This document shows positions 51,778 to 61,480 of a DNA stretch of 64,000 nt, in pieces (position 1 is the stretch's first letter; every line of letters begins with the position of its first letter). The stretch lies in the NCBI RefSeq assembly GCF_026151335.1, contig NZ_JAMQPP010000001.1; one strand, given 5' to 3'. The notes under the pieces are model-generated. The model saw nothing but the letters and a program-made list of their open reading frames with translations, had not been told where the DNA came from and did no database searches. The position numbers and the translations under genes are program-made. The DNA comes from Leptospira_A soteropolitanensis. GTDB lineage: Bacteria > Spirochaetota > Leptospiria > Leptospirales > Leptospiraceae.

Positions 51778-53046
51778 TTACCGAAGGAAATCCATAAGAG
51801 TTGGTTTGATAATTTTAGAACCGACATTGAGCGCATAACTATGAATTGTTTCCAGCCACTTCATATTCATAATTGTTTCCGGAAAATCGATTCCTTCATT
51901 TTTAGCAAGAAGTTCGGTCATATACATTTTATCGTAAGAAACACGTTCTTCATGTTGTTCCAAACGATTCATACGAGCACCAATGGTCGACCTATGGCGA
52001 AGGATATTTTCCAAAGCCAAATCCAAATCACCTAAATCCCTACCACCAATTCTTTCTTGGTCTTTTTGGATGAGGTCATTTCGAAGTTGGATAAGAACAT
52101 CAAATACAGAAAGTCCTGTAACAGTTGCCGACTTAGAATAGTTATTCGGTGGTTCACTTGCACTTGGTTCAATGAGTCCAATATCACGAAGGACTGTTCC
52201 TCCATCCACATCCTCTAACCAAATCTGATGAGGAGCCGTAGAAGAAATGGAAATATTATCTTGGGCAAGTTTACTTGCTTTCACTTCCAGAGGTGAGTTG
52301 TTGATTTTATCAATCACATCATCGATGGTATCACCCACAGAAATATGAATCTCTACACCATCGATTTTAAACTTTTGGTCAGAAGTGGCTTGGTAAGCAG
52401 AGTTATCCACTTTGGAAGTGACACTCACGTTTGTTCCCCAAAACACTTTGTTCCCAGGAATGGTAATGGGAATATATTCACCTTTTTCGATTTCACGGAG
52501 TTGTTCTCCGATATCACCACGATACTCAACGCCTACGTATTGGTTTTTAAGTTCAAGGCCTTGGAGACCTTTGATTTTTGATTCAATCGGTTCAAAGGGA
52601 GGTCTTTCAATCACATGACCACCAAACAAAGGTTGTCCGGTAGCATCTCGAGCATTGGCAAGATCCACAATGGCACGTAAATGTTGGTCGATCTCTTTAC
52701 CAATCGCCACTTCCAATTCAAATCCCTTGTCCCCTTGGTAAATTCCGTTTCCGGCTTGCACCGTAAGTACACGTGCTCTTTGGAAAATTTCACCCATCTT
52801 GTCTAGGACACCATCAATCTGTTGTAATCTTTGGTATCCATCCCCAATGTTTTCTTCGTATTGGGAGAGTTCGTTCAGGCGGGAACGAAAGTACATTTGG
52901 TTTGTGGCCGCACCCGGATCATCAGATGGTTTACGGATTTTTAATCCCGTTCCGAGTTGGGTTTGGGTTTCGTCCATAGCCACTTGGTGGCGGTTTAAGT
53001 TTCGCACCAAGGAATTGTTTTGCATCATGTTAGTGATTCTGATCAT
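51778..53046 (-). CDS. flgL: Flagellar hook-associated protein 3 (hook-filament junction)
   Basis: A 422-residue FlgL/HAP3. N-terminal flagellin-like coiled coil 'MIRITNMMQNNSLVRNLNRH', 'LGTGLKIRKPSDDPGAATNQMYF' and a matching C-terminal helix ('FPETIMNMKWLETIHSYALN'). It joins hook and periplasmic filament. Gene order flgN-flgK-flgL-fliW-csrA with gaps of 2-52 bp indicates one operon. Confidence 0.95.
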   Translation of the reverse strand: MIRITNMMQNNSLVRNLNRHQVAMDETQTQLGTGLKIRKPSDDPGAATNQMYFRSRLNELSQYEENIGDGYQRLQQIDGVLDKMGEIFQRARVLTVQAGNGIYQGDKGFELEVAIGKEIDQHLRAIVDLANARDATGQPLFGGHVIERPPFEPIESKIKGLQGLELKNQYVGVEYRGDIGEQLREIEKGEYIPITIPGNKVFWGTNVSVTSKVDNSAYQATSDQKFKIDGVEIHISVGDTIDDVIDKINNSPLEVKASKLAQDNISISSTAPHQIWLEDVDGGTVLRDIGLIEPSASEPPNNYSKSATVTGLSVFDVLIQLRNDLIQKDQERIGGRDLGDLDLALENILRHRSTIGARMNRLEQHEERVSYDKMYMTELLAKNEGIDFPETIMNMKWLETIHSYALNVGSKIIKPTLMDFLR

Positions 53047-53048
53047 GA

Positions 53049-54962
<1,914 letters not shown>

Positions 54963-54971
54963 ACGATTCTC

Positions 54972-55484
54972 CTAGGCAGTCGCGTTCAAAATGATCGCGC
55001 CTTTTTGGCCCTGCCCACGCCTTGTCGGTTGTTTGTGTGAGGTATAAACTTTTTCTCTGGATAACTCTTGCAAAGAGTCAACAGTTGTTTGTAAAAACTC
55101 TTTTCTTGTTTTTAAGAGTTTTTCATTTGTGATGATGGCATCTTTTAAATCAGCAACGACCTTCTTTAATTCTAAAGCAAAGGTTTTGAGTTTAAAATTG
55201 GATTCACGATCCATTTGGTTTAAAAAACTAGTGAGCGTGATGGATGATTCGTCTTTTGTGAATTTTTCCTTTTCATACACATCTTCGATGGTTTTCATCC
55301 GAATCCGTTCCAATTCAGAGGCTTCTACCATAATATGATAACTTTCTTTGACAAAGGACTCTAAGGATTTTCCGTCCGCAGAATGGATGGATGCTCTTTT
55401 TTTGCCTTCCAATTCCAGAAGGCGCTTGTAACAGTCTATTTCATTAGTAAATAAACTTCTAAGTGATTCTACCCAATCCAACAT
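54972..55484 (-). CDS. flgN: FlgN-family flagellar chaperone
   Basis: A 170-residue helical protein: 'VESLRSLFTNEIDCYKRLLELEGKKRASI' (in parts) and a central coiled-coil region with many Glu/Lys. This is the FlgN pattern. It holds FlgK and FlgL for export. The C terminus is basic and flexible ('RGQGQKGAIILNATA'). It is 9 bp upstream of flgK and is the first gene of the operon. Family call rests on pattern and position. Confidence 0.8.
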   Translation of the reverse strand: MLDWVESLRSLFTNEIDCYKRLLELEGKKRASIHSADGKSLESFVKESYHIMVEASELERIRMKTIEDVYEKEKFTKDESSITLTSFLNQMDRESNFKLKTFALELKKVVADLKDAIITNEKLLKTRKEFLQTTVDSLQELSREKVYTSHKQPTRRGQGQKGAIILNATA

Positions 55485-55570
55485 GCGAATTCCTTTTCCC
55501 TTATGGGAAGGATCGACGGATTCCGAAACTAGCTTAGGAAAATTTATAAAAATTTACTATTTTCAGGCCT

Positions 55571-55747
55571 ATGTCACTAAAATCGCCTTGTACCAAAGTC
55601 TGTATGATGGACCCGGATTCAGGGCTCTGTGCAGGATGTTTCCGAACTATTGAAGAAATTGGGAATTGGTCTAAGATGAGCGAAGAAGAGAGAGAAAAAG
55701 TTTGGAGTGAGCTCCCGCAAAGAAAGGCGGGAGACTCTCACAGGTAA
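55571..55747 (+). CDS. Small DUF1289-family cysteine-rich protein
   Basis: A 58-residue frame from ATG 55571 to TAA 55747, opposite the flgN operon. It has four cysteines: 'SPCTKVCMMDPDSGLCAGC', followed by 'FRTIEEIGNWSKMSEEER' and 'LPQRKAG'. This is the DUF1289 signature, with a CxxxC and CxxC pair. It may bind a metal or Fe-S cluster. Its function is unknown. A hairpin CTCCCGC/GCGGGAG (55712-55733) lies in its last codons. Confidence 0.8.
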   Translation: MSLKSPCTKVCMMDPDSGLCAGCFRTIEEIGNWSKMSEEEREKVWSELPQRKAGDSHR

Positions 55748-55752
55748 ATTGG

Positions 55753-56040
55753 TTATTTCGTACCTTTATCGATCTTGTTACGGTGTTCTTCGCACAATCT
55801 ATAGAGTTGGTCTGTAGATGGATTTTTCTTTGTAACTTTTTTTCCGCATACAATACACATTCCTTGGGCTCTTCTTCGTTTGTATAACAACTGAACTCGC
55901 TCGGCACCGGAAAGATTGTATTTACTGATTTGAAGGCGAACCCCTTTGACTAAATAACTACCGATGGCAGATTCATCACCTTTTTTAAGTTCGGCAAAAA
56001 TCTTACTAAGCTCATCCGGTTTAATCGATTTAGGTTTCAT
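55753..56040 (-). CDS. Small zinc-finger-like conserved hypothetical protein
   Basis: A 95-residue basic protein. 'LSKIFAELKKGDESAIGSYL' is an N-terminal helix pair and 'YKRRRAQGMCIVCGKKVTKK' ... 'YRLCEEHRNKIDKG' gives a C-x2-C...C-x2-H zinc-binding candidate. It probably binds nucleic acid, but that is inferred only from charge and the zinc motif. Tail-to-tail with the DUF1289 gene, 5 bp apart. It has an AGGAG-like RBS (rc of 'ctcct', 56044-56048). Confidence 0.65.
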   Translation of the reverse strand: MKPKSIKPDELSKIFAELKKGDESAIGSYLVKGVRLQISKYNLSGAERVQLLYKRRRAQGMCIVCGKKVTKKNPSTDQLYRLCEEHRNKIDKGTK

Positions 56041-56254
56041 ACATTCTCCTACTTTCTTGCTAAATTTAACTCTCTGTTAGATTCTAAATGTTAATGCAAA
56101 TTAGGCAGTACCCACTAACGTGCAACACAATTTTAAAATCATATCAGAATTATCGAATATAGACGAAAAATCTAGGGACAAACTCTAAGATTAGAATCAT
56201 TTTTGTCTTGGCAAAGATCAATAATTGATTATGATCAAGTGTAAGGAGACTTGT

Positions 56255-56590
56255 ATGGAAAAGAAATACCAAACACTCAAAGATTTTTTCCCATTTTACT
56301 TAGAGGAACATAGCCACCCGTTCAATCGAGCTCTTCATTTTATTGGATCAAGTCTAGCCTTAGGATGTATCCTTGGATTTTTATCCACAGGTAAATTCTA
56401 TATCTTAGCCTTTGCTCTTGTTAGTGGGTATTTCTTCGCATGGATCGGACACTTTTTTGTCGAAAGGAACCGTCCTGCCACCTTTACCTATCCATTTTAT
56501 TCTTTTATCTCTGATTGGATCATGTATTTCAAAATGCTGACAGGTCGCATTGATGTAGAATTTGCCAAAATTAAGTCAAATAAGAGCTAA
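56255..56590 (+). CDS. Mpo1-like/DUF962 membrane protein
   Basis: A 111-residue protein: 'YQTLKDFFPFYLEEHSHPFNRALHFIGS' (in parts), 'FAWIGHFFVERNRPATF' and 'YPFYSFISDWIMYFKMLTGR' match DUF962, the family of yeast Mpo1, a 2-hydroxy fatty acid dioxygenase. Three hydrophobic segments. His residues (H33-type pairs) may bind iron. ATG 56255 has a strong AAGGAG RBS. It ends 1 bp before the next lipoprotein gene. Confidence 0.82.
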   Translation: MEKKYQTLKDFFPFYLEEHSHPFNRALHFIGSSLALGCILGFLSTGKFYILAFALVSGYFFAWIGHFFVERNRPATFTYPFYSFISDWIMYFKMLTGRIDVEFAKIKSNKS

Positions 56591-56591
56591 G

Positions 56592-57182
56592 ATGAAACTT
56601 GTTCTCAATATACTTGTAACTGCTGTTTTGTTCTATGGTTGCCAACCGAAAGATGTTTCTAAACAAGAGGTGACTTCTCTTCGGGATGGGAACCAAAATA
56701 ATCTAAATAACTTTGCTAATGTGGTTTTACCAAAAATTTTAGGACAAGAATTCAAACGCTTCGAAACAGAATTAGATAAAGACCAAAAACACGAAGCACA
56801 GATCACCTATGGAAGTAATTCAGCACTCACTTTCAATGATGCTTCCGACTACCGGAAAACGAATACCGAATACCATAGTTTGGTGTTACTTCGTATCAGT
56901 TATGCCTTGGCACTCCACCAGTTCCACAGACTTTCTTTAAGTCTTTCCAAACCTTTTTTCATTCAGGGTGAAAACAATCCTGATGCAGAAATCCAAGAAG
57001 CAGAAATTTTTAGGACCACCATTCCTAAATCCGATTTGGACCTTTTTTGGGAGGATCATCCTAATTTTGATCCTTATCGTGCTCCTAAGTTAGGTGAAAA
57101 GGAATGGGAAAATGTGACAGGGGAGATTCAAAAATTATGGAAAGTAGAATTGGATGAATTTAGTCGAGTGAAGTTGGAATGA
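56592..57182 (+). CDS. Hypothetical lipoprotein
   Basis: A 196-residue protein with a lipoprotein signal (MKLVLNILVTAVLFYGC; Cys about 17). The mature part is acidic and helical with no recognised domain. ATG 56592 lies directly after the DUF962 stop. Its last 23 bases overlap the convergent aat gene. Confidence 0.6.
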   Translation: MKLVLNILVTAVLFYGCQPKDVSKQEVTSLRDGNQNNLNNFANVVLPKILGQEFKRFETELDKDQKHEAQITYGSNSALTFNDASDYRKTNTEYHSLVLLRISYALALHQFHRLSLSLSKPFFIQGENNPDAEIQEAEIFRTTIPKSDLDLFWEDHPNFDPYRAPKLGEKEWENVTGEIQKLWKVELDEFSRVKLE

Positions 57183-57825
57183 TCCAAGGTTCACAATCAC
57201 CCAATGCGCGTTCCAATCGATCCAAATAAGAAAGTTTGGGAATTTCATAAGCACCCAATTGCCAAGTCACATGATTCAGTTGTTGGGTGTCAAATAGTTC
57301 GAATTGGGACTGATTTAATTTTTCAAACAAATGAAAAAGTCCCACCTTTCCTGCATCGGATTCAAAGGAAAACATACTTTCACCGGCAAAAAACTTTCCG
57401 ATTGCAACTCCATAGACCCCACCAACTAAAACATCTTCTGCATTCCAAACTTCTACTGAATGTGCCCAACCCAACCGATGTAATTCTTCATAACCATCGA
57501 TAAATCCGGGAGTGATCCATGTATTATCTTTTTCTCTATAGGAACAACCTTGCATCACAATCGAAAAAGCTTCGTTAAAACTGATACGAAACTTTTTTTG
57601 TTTTACCTTTCTTTGAACGGTTTTGGAAAAATGGACTCTTTTTAAATCAAAAATGGCACGCGGATCTAAACAATACCACCGAACGGGATCTTCTGACCAA
57701 GGAAAAATACCATGTTGATATGCATATAACAAGCGATCGGTGGAGAAATCTCCACCTACTGCCACAAGGTCTTCCTTCCAAGTCCTTGGATTTTTAAAAA
57801 ATTGGTCAAAAGTCCTTTGTGTCAA
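57160..57825 (-). CDS. aat: Leucyl/phenylalanyl-tRNA--protein transferase
   Basis: A 221-residue enzyme: 'FFKNPRTWKEDLVAVGGDFSTDRLLYAYQHGIFPW' (in parts), 'SRAIFDLKR'-like 'DPRAIFDLKRVHFSKT', 'GWAHSVEVW', 'GGVYGVAIGKFFAGESMF' are Aat hallmarks. It adds Leu or Phe to the N terminus of Lys/Arg proteins for ClpS/ClpAP degradation. TTG start; it overlaps the stop of the upstream gene by 4 bases (TTGA). Confidence 0.93.
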   Translation of the reverse strand: MTQRTFDQFFKNPRTWKEDLVAVGGDFSTDRLLYAYQHGIFPWSEDPVRWYCLDPRAIFDLKRVHFSKTVQRKVKQKKFRISFNEAFSIVMQGCSYREKDNTWITPGFIDGYEELHRLGWAHSVEVWNAEDVLVGGVYGVAIGKFFAGESMFSFESDAGKVGLFHLFEKLNQSQFELFDTQQLNHVTWQLGAYEIPKLSYLDRLERALGDCEPWIIPTSLD

Positions 57826-58553
57826 GGTTCCAAAACATCCTTGGGATAATCATATACAATTTTTACTTTCAAACTTTTCCCATTTTCATCGTTGATATTA
57901 GAAAGTCCTTCAAACTGTAAAATTCTCCGTGTTTTTACATCATAAACTAGAAGAAACGGTTTCACAACTTGTTTCAAAAGAAAATTATCAACCTCTAGTC
58001 GTAAATAAAGTGCAGGCCTTCCCTTCCATTCTCCATCCCTAATCTTTTCAGCAGCAAACTTATAGTCATCCAACTGAATGGGAGCAAGGAAATGAAAAGA
58101 CATTCTTTCCCCTTTCGATAAAAGCTCCCAATTGTTTCTAACAAAATAATCGAATCCGCCATCCATCACGGCAGGGGACTTGGGAGTATAGGTTCTTTCA
58201 GAAAGTGGATCTTCTTTTTTGCGTTTGGAAAATAAACGAACGGACTTTCCCTTTACTTCAGCCCCTTCAATATAACCATCCCGAAAGTCTTCGGTTTTAA
58301 AAGTGGGTACTTCTGAGTTTTTATCGAACTCAATATGTTTGGTGCCAAAAACCTTACCTTCTGCGTCTTTGTATTGGATGTCTGAATAGATATGCTTTCC
58401 ATTATTATAATATTCTTTATGATTGTCTGAATAAATATACTTACCAGTACTAAGATCGTATGCTTTTCCGAAGTATTGGTATTTCGGTTTTTCTGCCCAT
58501 AACGGGAAAAAAGATGGAAAAACTATGGCAAAAATTAGGATTTTACGTATCAT
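57822..58553 (-). CDS. Exported protein of the lipoprotein-sorting/LolA-like outer-membrane type
   Basis: A 243-residue protein with a signal peptide (MIRKILIFAIVFPSFFPLWA). The beta-rich body ('KGERMSFHFLAPIQLDDYKFAAEKIRDGEWKGRPALYLRLEVDNF' in parts; 'LLVYDVKTRRILQFEGLSNI') resembles LolA/LolB-like or DUF4292-type lipid-binding half-barrels, but I cannot assign a precise family. ATG 58553 is chosen; the longer frame overlaps the divergent DUF1577 gene. It precedes aat. Confidence 0.6.
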   Translation of the reverse strand: MIRKILIFAIVFPSFFPLWAEKPKYQYFGKAYDLSTGKYIYSDNHKEYYNNGKHIYSDIQYKDAEGKVFGTKHIEFDKNSEVPTFKTEDFRDGYIEGAEVKGKSVRLFSKRKKEDPLSERTYTPKSPAVMDGGFDYFVRNNWELLSKGERMSFHFLAPIQLDDYKFAAEKIRDGEWKGRPALYLRLEVDNFLLKQVVKPFLLVYDVKTRRILQFEGLSNINDENGKSLKVKIVYDYPKDVLEP

Positions 58554-58565
58554 ACTGTTTAGACC

Positions 58566-59738
58566 ATGAAAAAATACAGACTGACTGACCAAAGAACTGT
58601 TTTGGGAATCGTTTCCAAACTGACTACAACGGTTCTCCAAGATAAGGATACCAAACAAAAGTTTACTCTTCAAAATCCTGTCGCAGTAAAGGATATCCTT
58701 CAGTCGGTTCATATTACAATCGCTGCTACAGAACCAATTGTTTCCAAACCAAAATCTTTAGTTTGTGTTCTCAAAGACAATCGTGTAGAGCTTCGCGTAA
58801 AACCAGTCAATCCCTACCAAGATGATTTACTTCAGGTTTACGAAATTCTCATTGAACCATTGGAACGATCTGCTAAACGAGCTTCCATTGAAGATATATC
58901 TGCTTATGAATTCAAAATGGCCCAAACAGCAGATTTAGGAACTGTCATTTCTATTTATGGAAAAACTTCCATCATCAATCAAATCTTAAACCAATGGCAA
59001 ATTCATTTGGAACAAATCTTAGCCAACTACGGTTATTTTATTAAAAAAATTCAGATTGGATTCTACTATGCGGTAGACACACAACTTATGGAAGCTCTTG
59101 CAACATCCAAAGCTCCATATTACGTGCGTGATGCGAATAAAAGAATTTTTTATACTGATAGAGGATTTTTTAGCCCCAAAAAGTTAAGCGAAATATACAT
59201 CCGTTCCTATTTGGATTCTCTCCTCGTAAATAATGTAAAATCCACACTCATATTTCCTATCTTCTCCAAGGGGAAGGTTTTACTCGGTTATTTTGAAATT
59301 ATCAGCAATCTCCCCGACCTAGGAAATCCTATATTACAATCGGATATCGAAGGGCAGGAGGGTATTGGCCCTTTACTTAATTTTTTAGACCAAAAAGCAG
59401 AAGAATTTGTATTTCAATTAGAATTTGCATACGCAAAAGAATGGGAAACCTTAATTCGCACAACACCCGTTAGAGATATTAGCGAAGATGGAAGAGGTAT
59501 GGGAATTACTTTCCCCCCAGGAACAGACATCGAAAACAGAATTGTAGGGTCTCCCGTCTCTTTCCAGTTAGTAATCAATTCTTCTCCCTATACATTTTAT
59601 GGAAGTCTGAGAAGCATAATAAAAGGAGATTCTGATACAACAAACATAGGTGTTCAAATTTTCCAGTGTGACAAACCAGAGGGAATGTCTTATCTTAGCG
59701 CTTATGCATCAAATTTAATTGGAGAGGCTGTTTCGTGA
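58566..59738 (+). CDS. DUF1577-family protein with PilZ-like C terminus
   Basis: A 390-residue soluble protein. It fits DUF1577, a family known mostly from Leptospira. Near residues 300-365 'TPVRDISEDGRGMGITFPPG' and 'GSPVSFQLVI' resemble the DxSxxG-containing PilZ fold, which binds cyclic di-GMP, though the RxxxR motif is not clear. A central region ('GKTSIINQILNQWQIHLEQIL') is helical. It is divergent to the aat operon by 12 bp and overlaps the next gene by 4 bp. Confidence 0.72.
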   Translation: MKKYRLTDQRTVLGIVSKLTTTVLQDKDTKQKFTLQNPVAVKDILQSVHITIAATEPIVSKPKSLVCVLKDNRVELRVKPVNPYQDDLLQVYEILIEPLERSAKRASIEDISAYEFKMAQTADLGTVISIYGKTSIINQILNQWQIHLEQILANYGYFIKKIQIGFYYAVDTQLMEALATSKAPYYVRDANKRIFYTDRGFFSPKKLSEIYIRSYLDSLLVNNVKSTLIFPIFSKGKVLLGYFEIISNLPDLGNPILQSDIEGQEGIGPLLNFLDQKAEEFVFQLEFAYAKEWETLIRTTPVRDISEDGRGMGITFPPGTDIENRIVGSPVSFQLVINSSPYTFYGSLRSIIKGDSDTTNIGVQIFQCDKPEGMSYLSAYASNLIGEAVS

Positions 59739-60109
59739 CTCCGGAGCAATATGAAACCATTTTAACTATATTAACAAATATTCAGGAGAGGGGTGGATCC
59801 GACCCTTACCGTTTAGTTCTATACTTAGTTCCCAATGTGGGGATTATTTTTGGCACCACACTTTTGTTTTTTCTGTTTCAGTGGTGGCATAAACAAAAGA
59901 TGGCTCTCATCCAATCAGGACAATACAAACCTTGGAGTTTTGACATCAGATTGTATTCCTTTTTCCTAGGTCTTTTGTTGACATTCACTGGATTTGCTTT
60001 ATCGTTTGTATTTATACTCGTCTTAGGAAGTTCTATGGCGATGTTAGGAGGGTTAATCCCATTCGCAATTGGACTCGGTCTCTTGACCTTCTACAAAATG
60101 TACCGGTAG
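59735..60109 (+). CDS. Small membrane protein, coupled to DUF1577
   Basis: A 124-residue protein with three hydrophobic segments ('LVPNVGIIFGTTLLFFLFQ', 'LYSFFLGLLLTFTGFALSF', 'LVLGSSMAMLGGLIPFAIG'). No family recognised. GTG start with GGAGAGG upstream, overlapping the DUF1577 stop by 4 bases. It likely forms an operon with DUF1577 and the ECF sigma gene. Confidence 0.6.
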   Translation: MTPEQYETILTILTNIQERGGSDPYRLVLYLVPNVGIIFGTTLLFFLFQWWHKQKMALIQSGQYKPWSFDIRLYSFFLGLLLTFTGFALSFVFILVLGSSMAMLGGLIPFAIGLGLLTFYKMYR

Positions 60110-60195
60110 ATTCGGTACACCGCATCTGCAACGAGGAAGATTGGAAATCTGTCCAATCGGTCCTTAGAGGAGACGTATCCCAATTCGAAGTTCTC

Positions 60196-60678
60196 ATGAA
60201 AAGATACCAAGGTATGGTATTTTCCCAAGCAAAAAAAGCCTTCCTCACAAACGAAGAGGCAGAAGACTTCACTCAAGAAGTATTTTTAAAAGCCTATGAA
60301 TCCTTAAGCCAGTTCCGAGGAGAATCTCAGTTTTCAACTTGGTTGTTTCAAATTGCAAGATTTCGCCTAACAAAAGTTTTTAAGAAGAAAAAACTTCCGC
60401 TAGCTGATTGGCAAGAAGACATCTCTTTTGTTGCTGATAAAAAGAGAACTTCCGTTATTGAAACTTTAGATAAAGAAGAAACAAATCATACACTTCGATC
60501 GTTAATTTCCAAATTACCGAAATCATATCAAATGCCGATTCTTCTTCATTACTTTGAAAACAAACCTCTCAAAGAAATTGCAACAGATCTCAATATAAAA
60601 CTTGGTACGATCAAAAGTCATATTTCCCGAGGAAAGGACCTTTTAAGGAAATGGTGGTCACATGAAATCAAAAGTTAA
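60196..60678 (+). CDS. ECF-type RNA polymerase sigma factor (start probably further upstream)
   Basis: From ATG 60196 there are 160 residues: sigma-2 region 'EEAEDFTQEVFLKAYESL', 'FSTWLFQIARFRL' and sigma-4 'LPKSYQMPILLHYFENKPLKEIATDLNIKLGTIKSHISRGK' (in parts). It directs RNA polymerase to stress or envelope promoters. In-frame codons before this ATG read 'EEDWKSVQSVLRGDVSQFEVL', the usual first helix of ECF sigma factors, so the real protein starts upstream; the frame has no ATG, GTG or TTG back to a stop at 59941. ATT 60061 has AGGAGG 9 bases upstream and is the best candidate. A candidate anti-sigma factor overlaps its 3' end. Confidence 0.87.
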   Translation: MKRYQGMVFSQAKKAFLTNEEAEDFTQEVFLKAYESLSQFRGESQFSTWLFQIARFRLTKVFKKKKLPLADWQEDISFVADKKRTSVIETLDKEETNHTLRSLISKLPKSYQMPILLHYFENKPLKEIATDLNIKLGTIKSHISRGKDLLRKWWSHEIKS

Positions 60679-61021
60679 AGAAAGGTTCTCAAAGGATATG
60701 ACGGTATTTAAACATCCTGACCCATTCTTAAAAAATTCAGAAGCACCTGCTGTTATCCGCTTTCGAGTGTTAGGGCAAATATTACCGCTCAAGTATTTAT
60801 TTTCCTCTGTAGGGCTTTCCTTTCTATTATTTATGATCCCAATTGGGACAATTTTTTTATCTGTCTTTTATAACGAAAATACGGGAATACTTTTACCCAT
60901 TTTGATTAGTTCTAGTTTGTTTTTCTGCTTTTATTCTCTTGTCCTTGGCTTTTTACTCCTCAACACAAGAATTCCTTTTCTGAATGAATGGAAAGAGAAA
61001 CTTGGATTTGAAGAGGTTTAA
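60662..61021 (+). CDS. Membrane protein, candidate anti-sigma factor
   Basis: A 119-residue protein with a 47-residue cytosolic N-terminal region ('FSKDMTVFKHPDPFLKNSEAP') and two hydrophobic helices (about 48-70 and 77-100). It overlaps the ECF sigma gene by 17 bp. This arrangement fits a membrane anti-sigma factor; no zinc-binding HxxxCxxC motif is seen, so the call is positional. Confidence 0.6.
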   Translation: MKSKVKERFSKDMTVFKHPDPFLKNSEAPAVIRFRVLGQILPLKYLFSSVGLSFLLFMIPIGTIFLSVFYNENTGILLPILISSSLFFCFYSLVLGFLLLNTRIPFLNEWKEKLGFEEV

Positions 61022-61028
61022 AGTATTC

Positions 61029-61409
61029 GTGAAAGGTCTATTGATTCTCCCAGTTTTCTGTTTTGCCATGTCTCTCTCTGCGGAAGCTTTGCCATCTGCG
61101 GATGAATTTTTAAAAATGGATTTAGACAAGGCGCTTCCTCTCATCGAATCCCTTTCCAAAGAAGATTCAAAGGTCCTTGTGTCAGACCTCCGAACAGAAA
61201 TCAAAAAGTCCTATCCTAAGGCAGACCATTTTTATTTTCTCATCTCCCACTTGGAAGAAATCCAAGCCATCGAAAAAGAACAGGCCCGCCTTCGATCCCT
61301 CCTTTGGGTCTATGGCCTTGCCTTCTTTTTGTTTTTTGGTTTCCTGGGTTTTTTGTTACTCAGGCAGCGCCAGGCGATCCGAGACATCAACCAGATGCTT
61401 GGAAAATAG
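61029..61409 (+). CDS. Exported/anchored hypothetical protein
   Basis: A 126-residue protein: signal peptide ('KGLLILPVFCFAMSLSAEA'), an acidic helical domain ('LDKALPLIESLSKED') and one C-terminal membrane helix ('LLWVYGLAFFLFFGFLGFLLL'). GTG 61029 is preferred because it begins the signal peptide; the ATG at 60984 would overlap the preceding gene by 38 bp. Probably the fourth gene of the sigma-factor operon. No family recognised. Confidence 0.58.
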   Translation: MKGLLILPVFCFAMSLSAEALPSADEFLKMDLDKALPLIESLSKEDSKVLVSDLRTEIKKSYPKADHFYFLISHLEEIQAIEKEQARLRSLLWVYGLAFFLFFGFLGFLLLRQRQAIRDINQMLGK

Positions 61410-61423
61410 ATAGATATCGATTC

Positions 61424-61456
61424 TTTGTCATCATTTTGTATTCTTTTTGTAATGAA
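61424..61456 (+). promoter_or_regulatory. Three 11-bp direct repeats, Pho-box-like
   Basis: Three consecutive 11-mers, TTTGTCATCAT, TTTGTATTCTT and TTTGTAATGAA, share TTTGT at 61424, 61435 and 61446. They end 24 bp before the PhoB-like gene. The E. coli Pho box has 11-bp-period direct repeats of a CTGTCAT type, so this is a likely binding site for the adjacent regulator (autoregulation). Confidence 0.55.
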
Positions 61457-61480
61457 TCCCTGTTACGTTTGGATTAATTC

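Noticed and set aside
56041..56254. Possible gene or tRNA in the gap before the DUF962 gene
   Set aside because: AT-rich sequence with no cloverleaf, RBS-linked frame or conserved motif was found; it appears to be promoter/leader DNA.
58554..58712. 53-residue N-terminal extension of the 57822-58553 gene
   Set aside because: It overlaps the divergent DUF1577 gene and would place the signal peptide internally.
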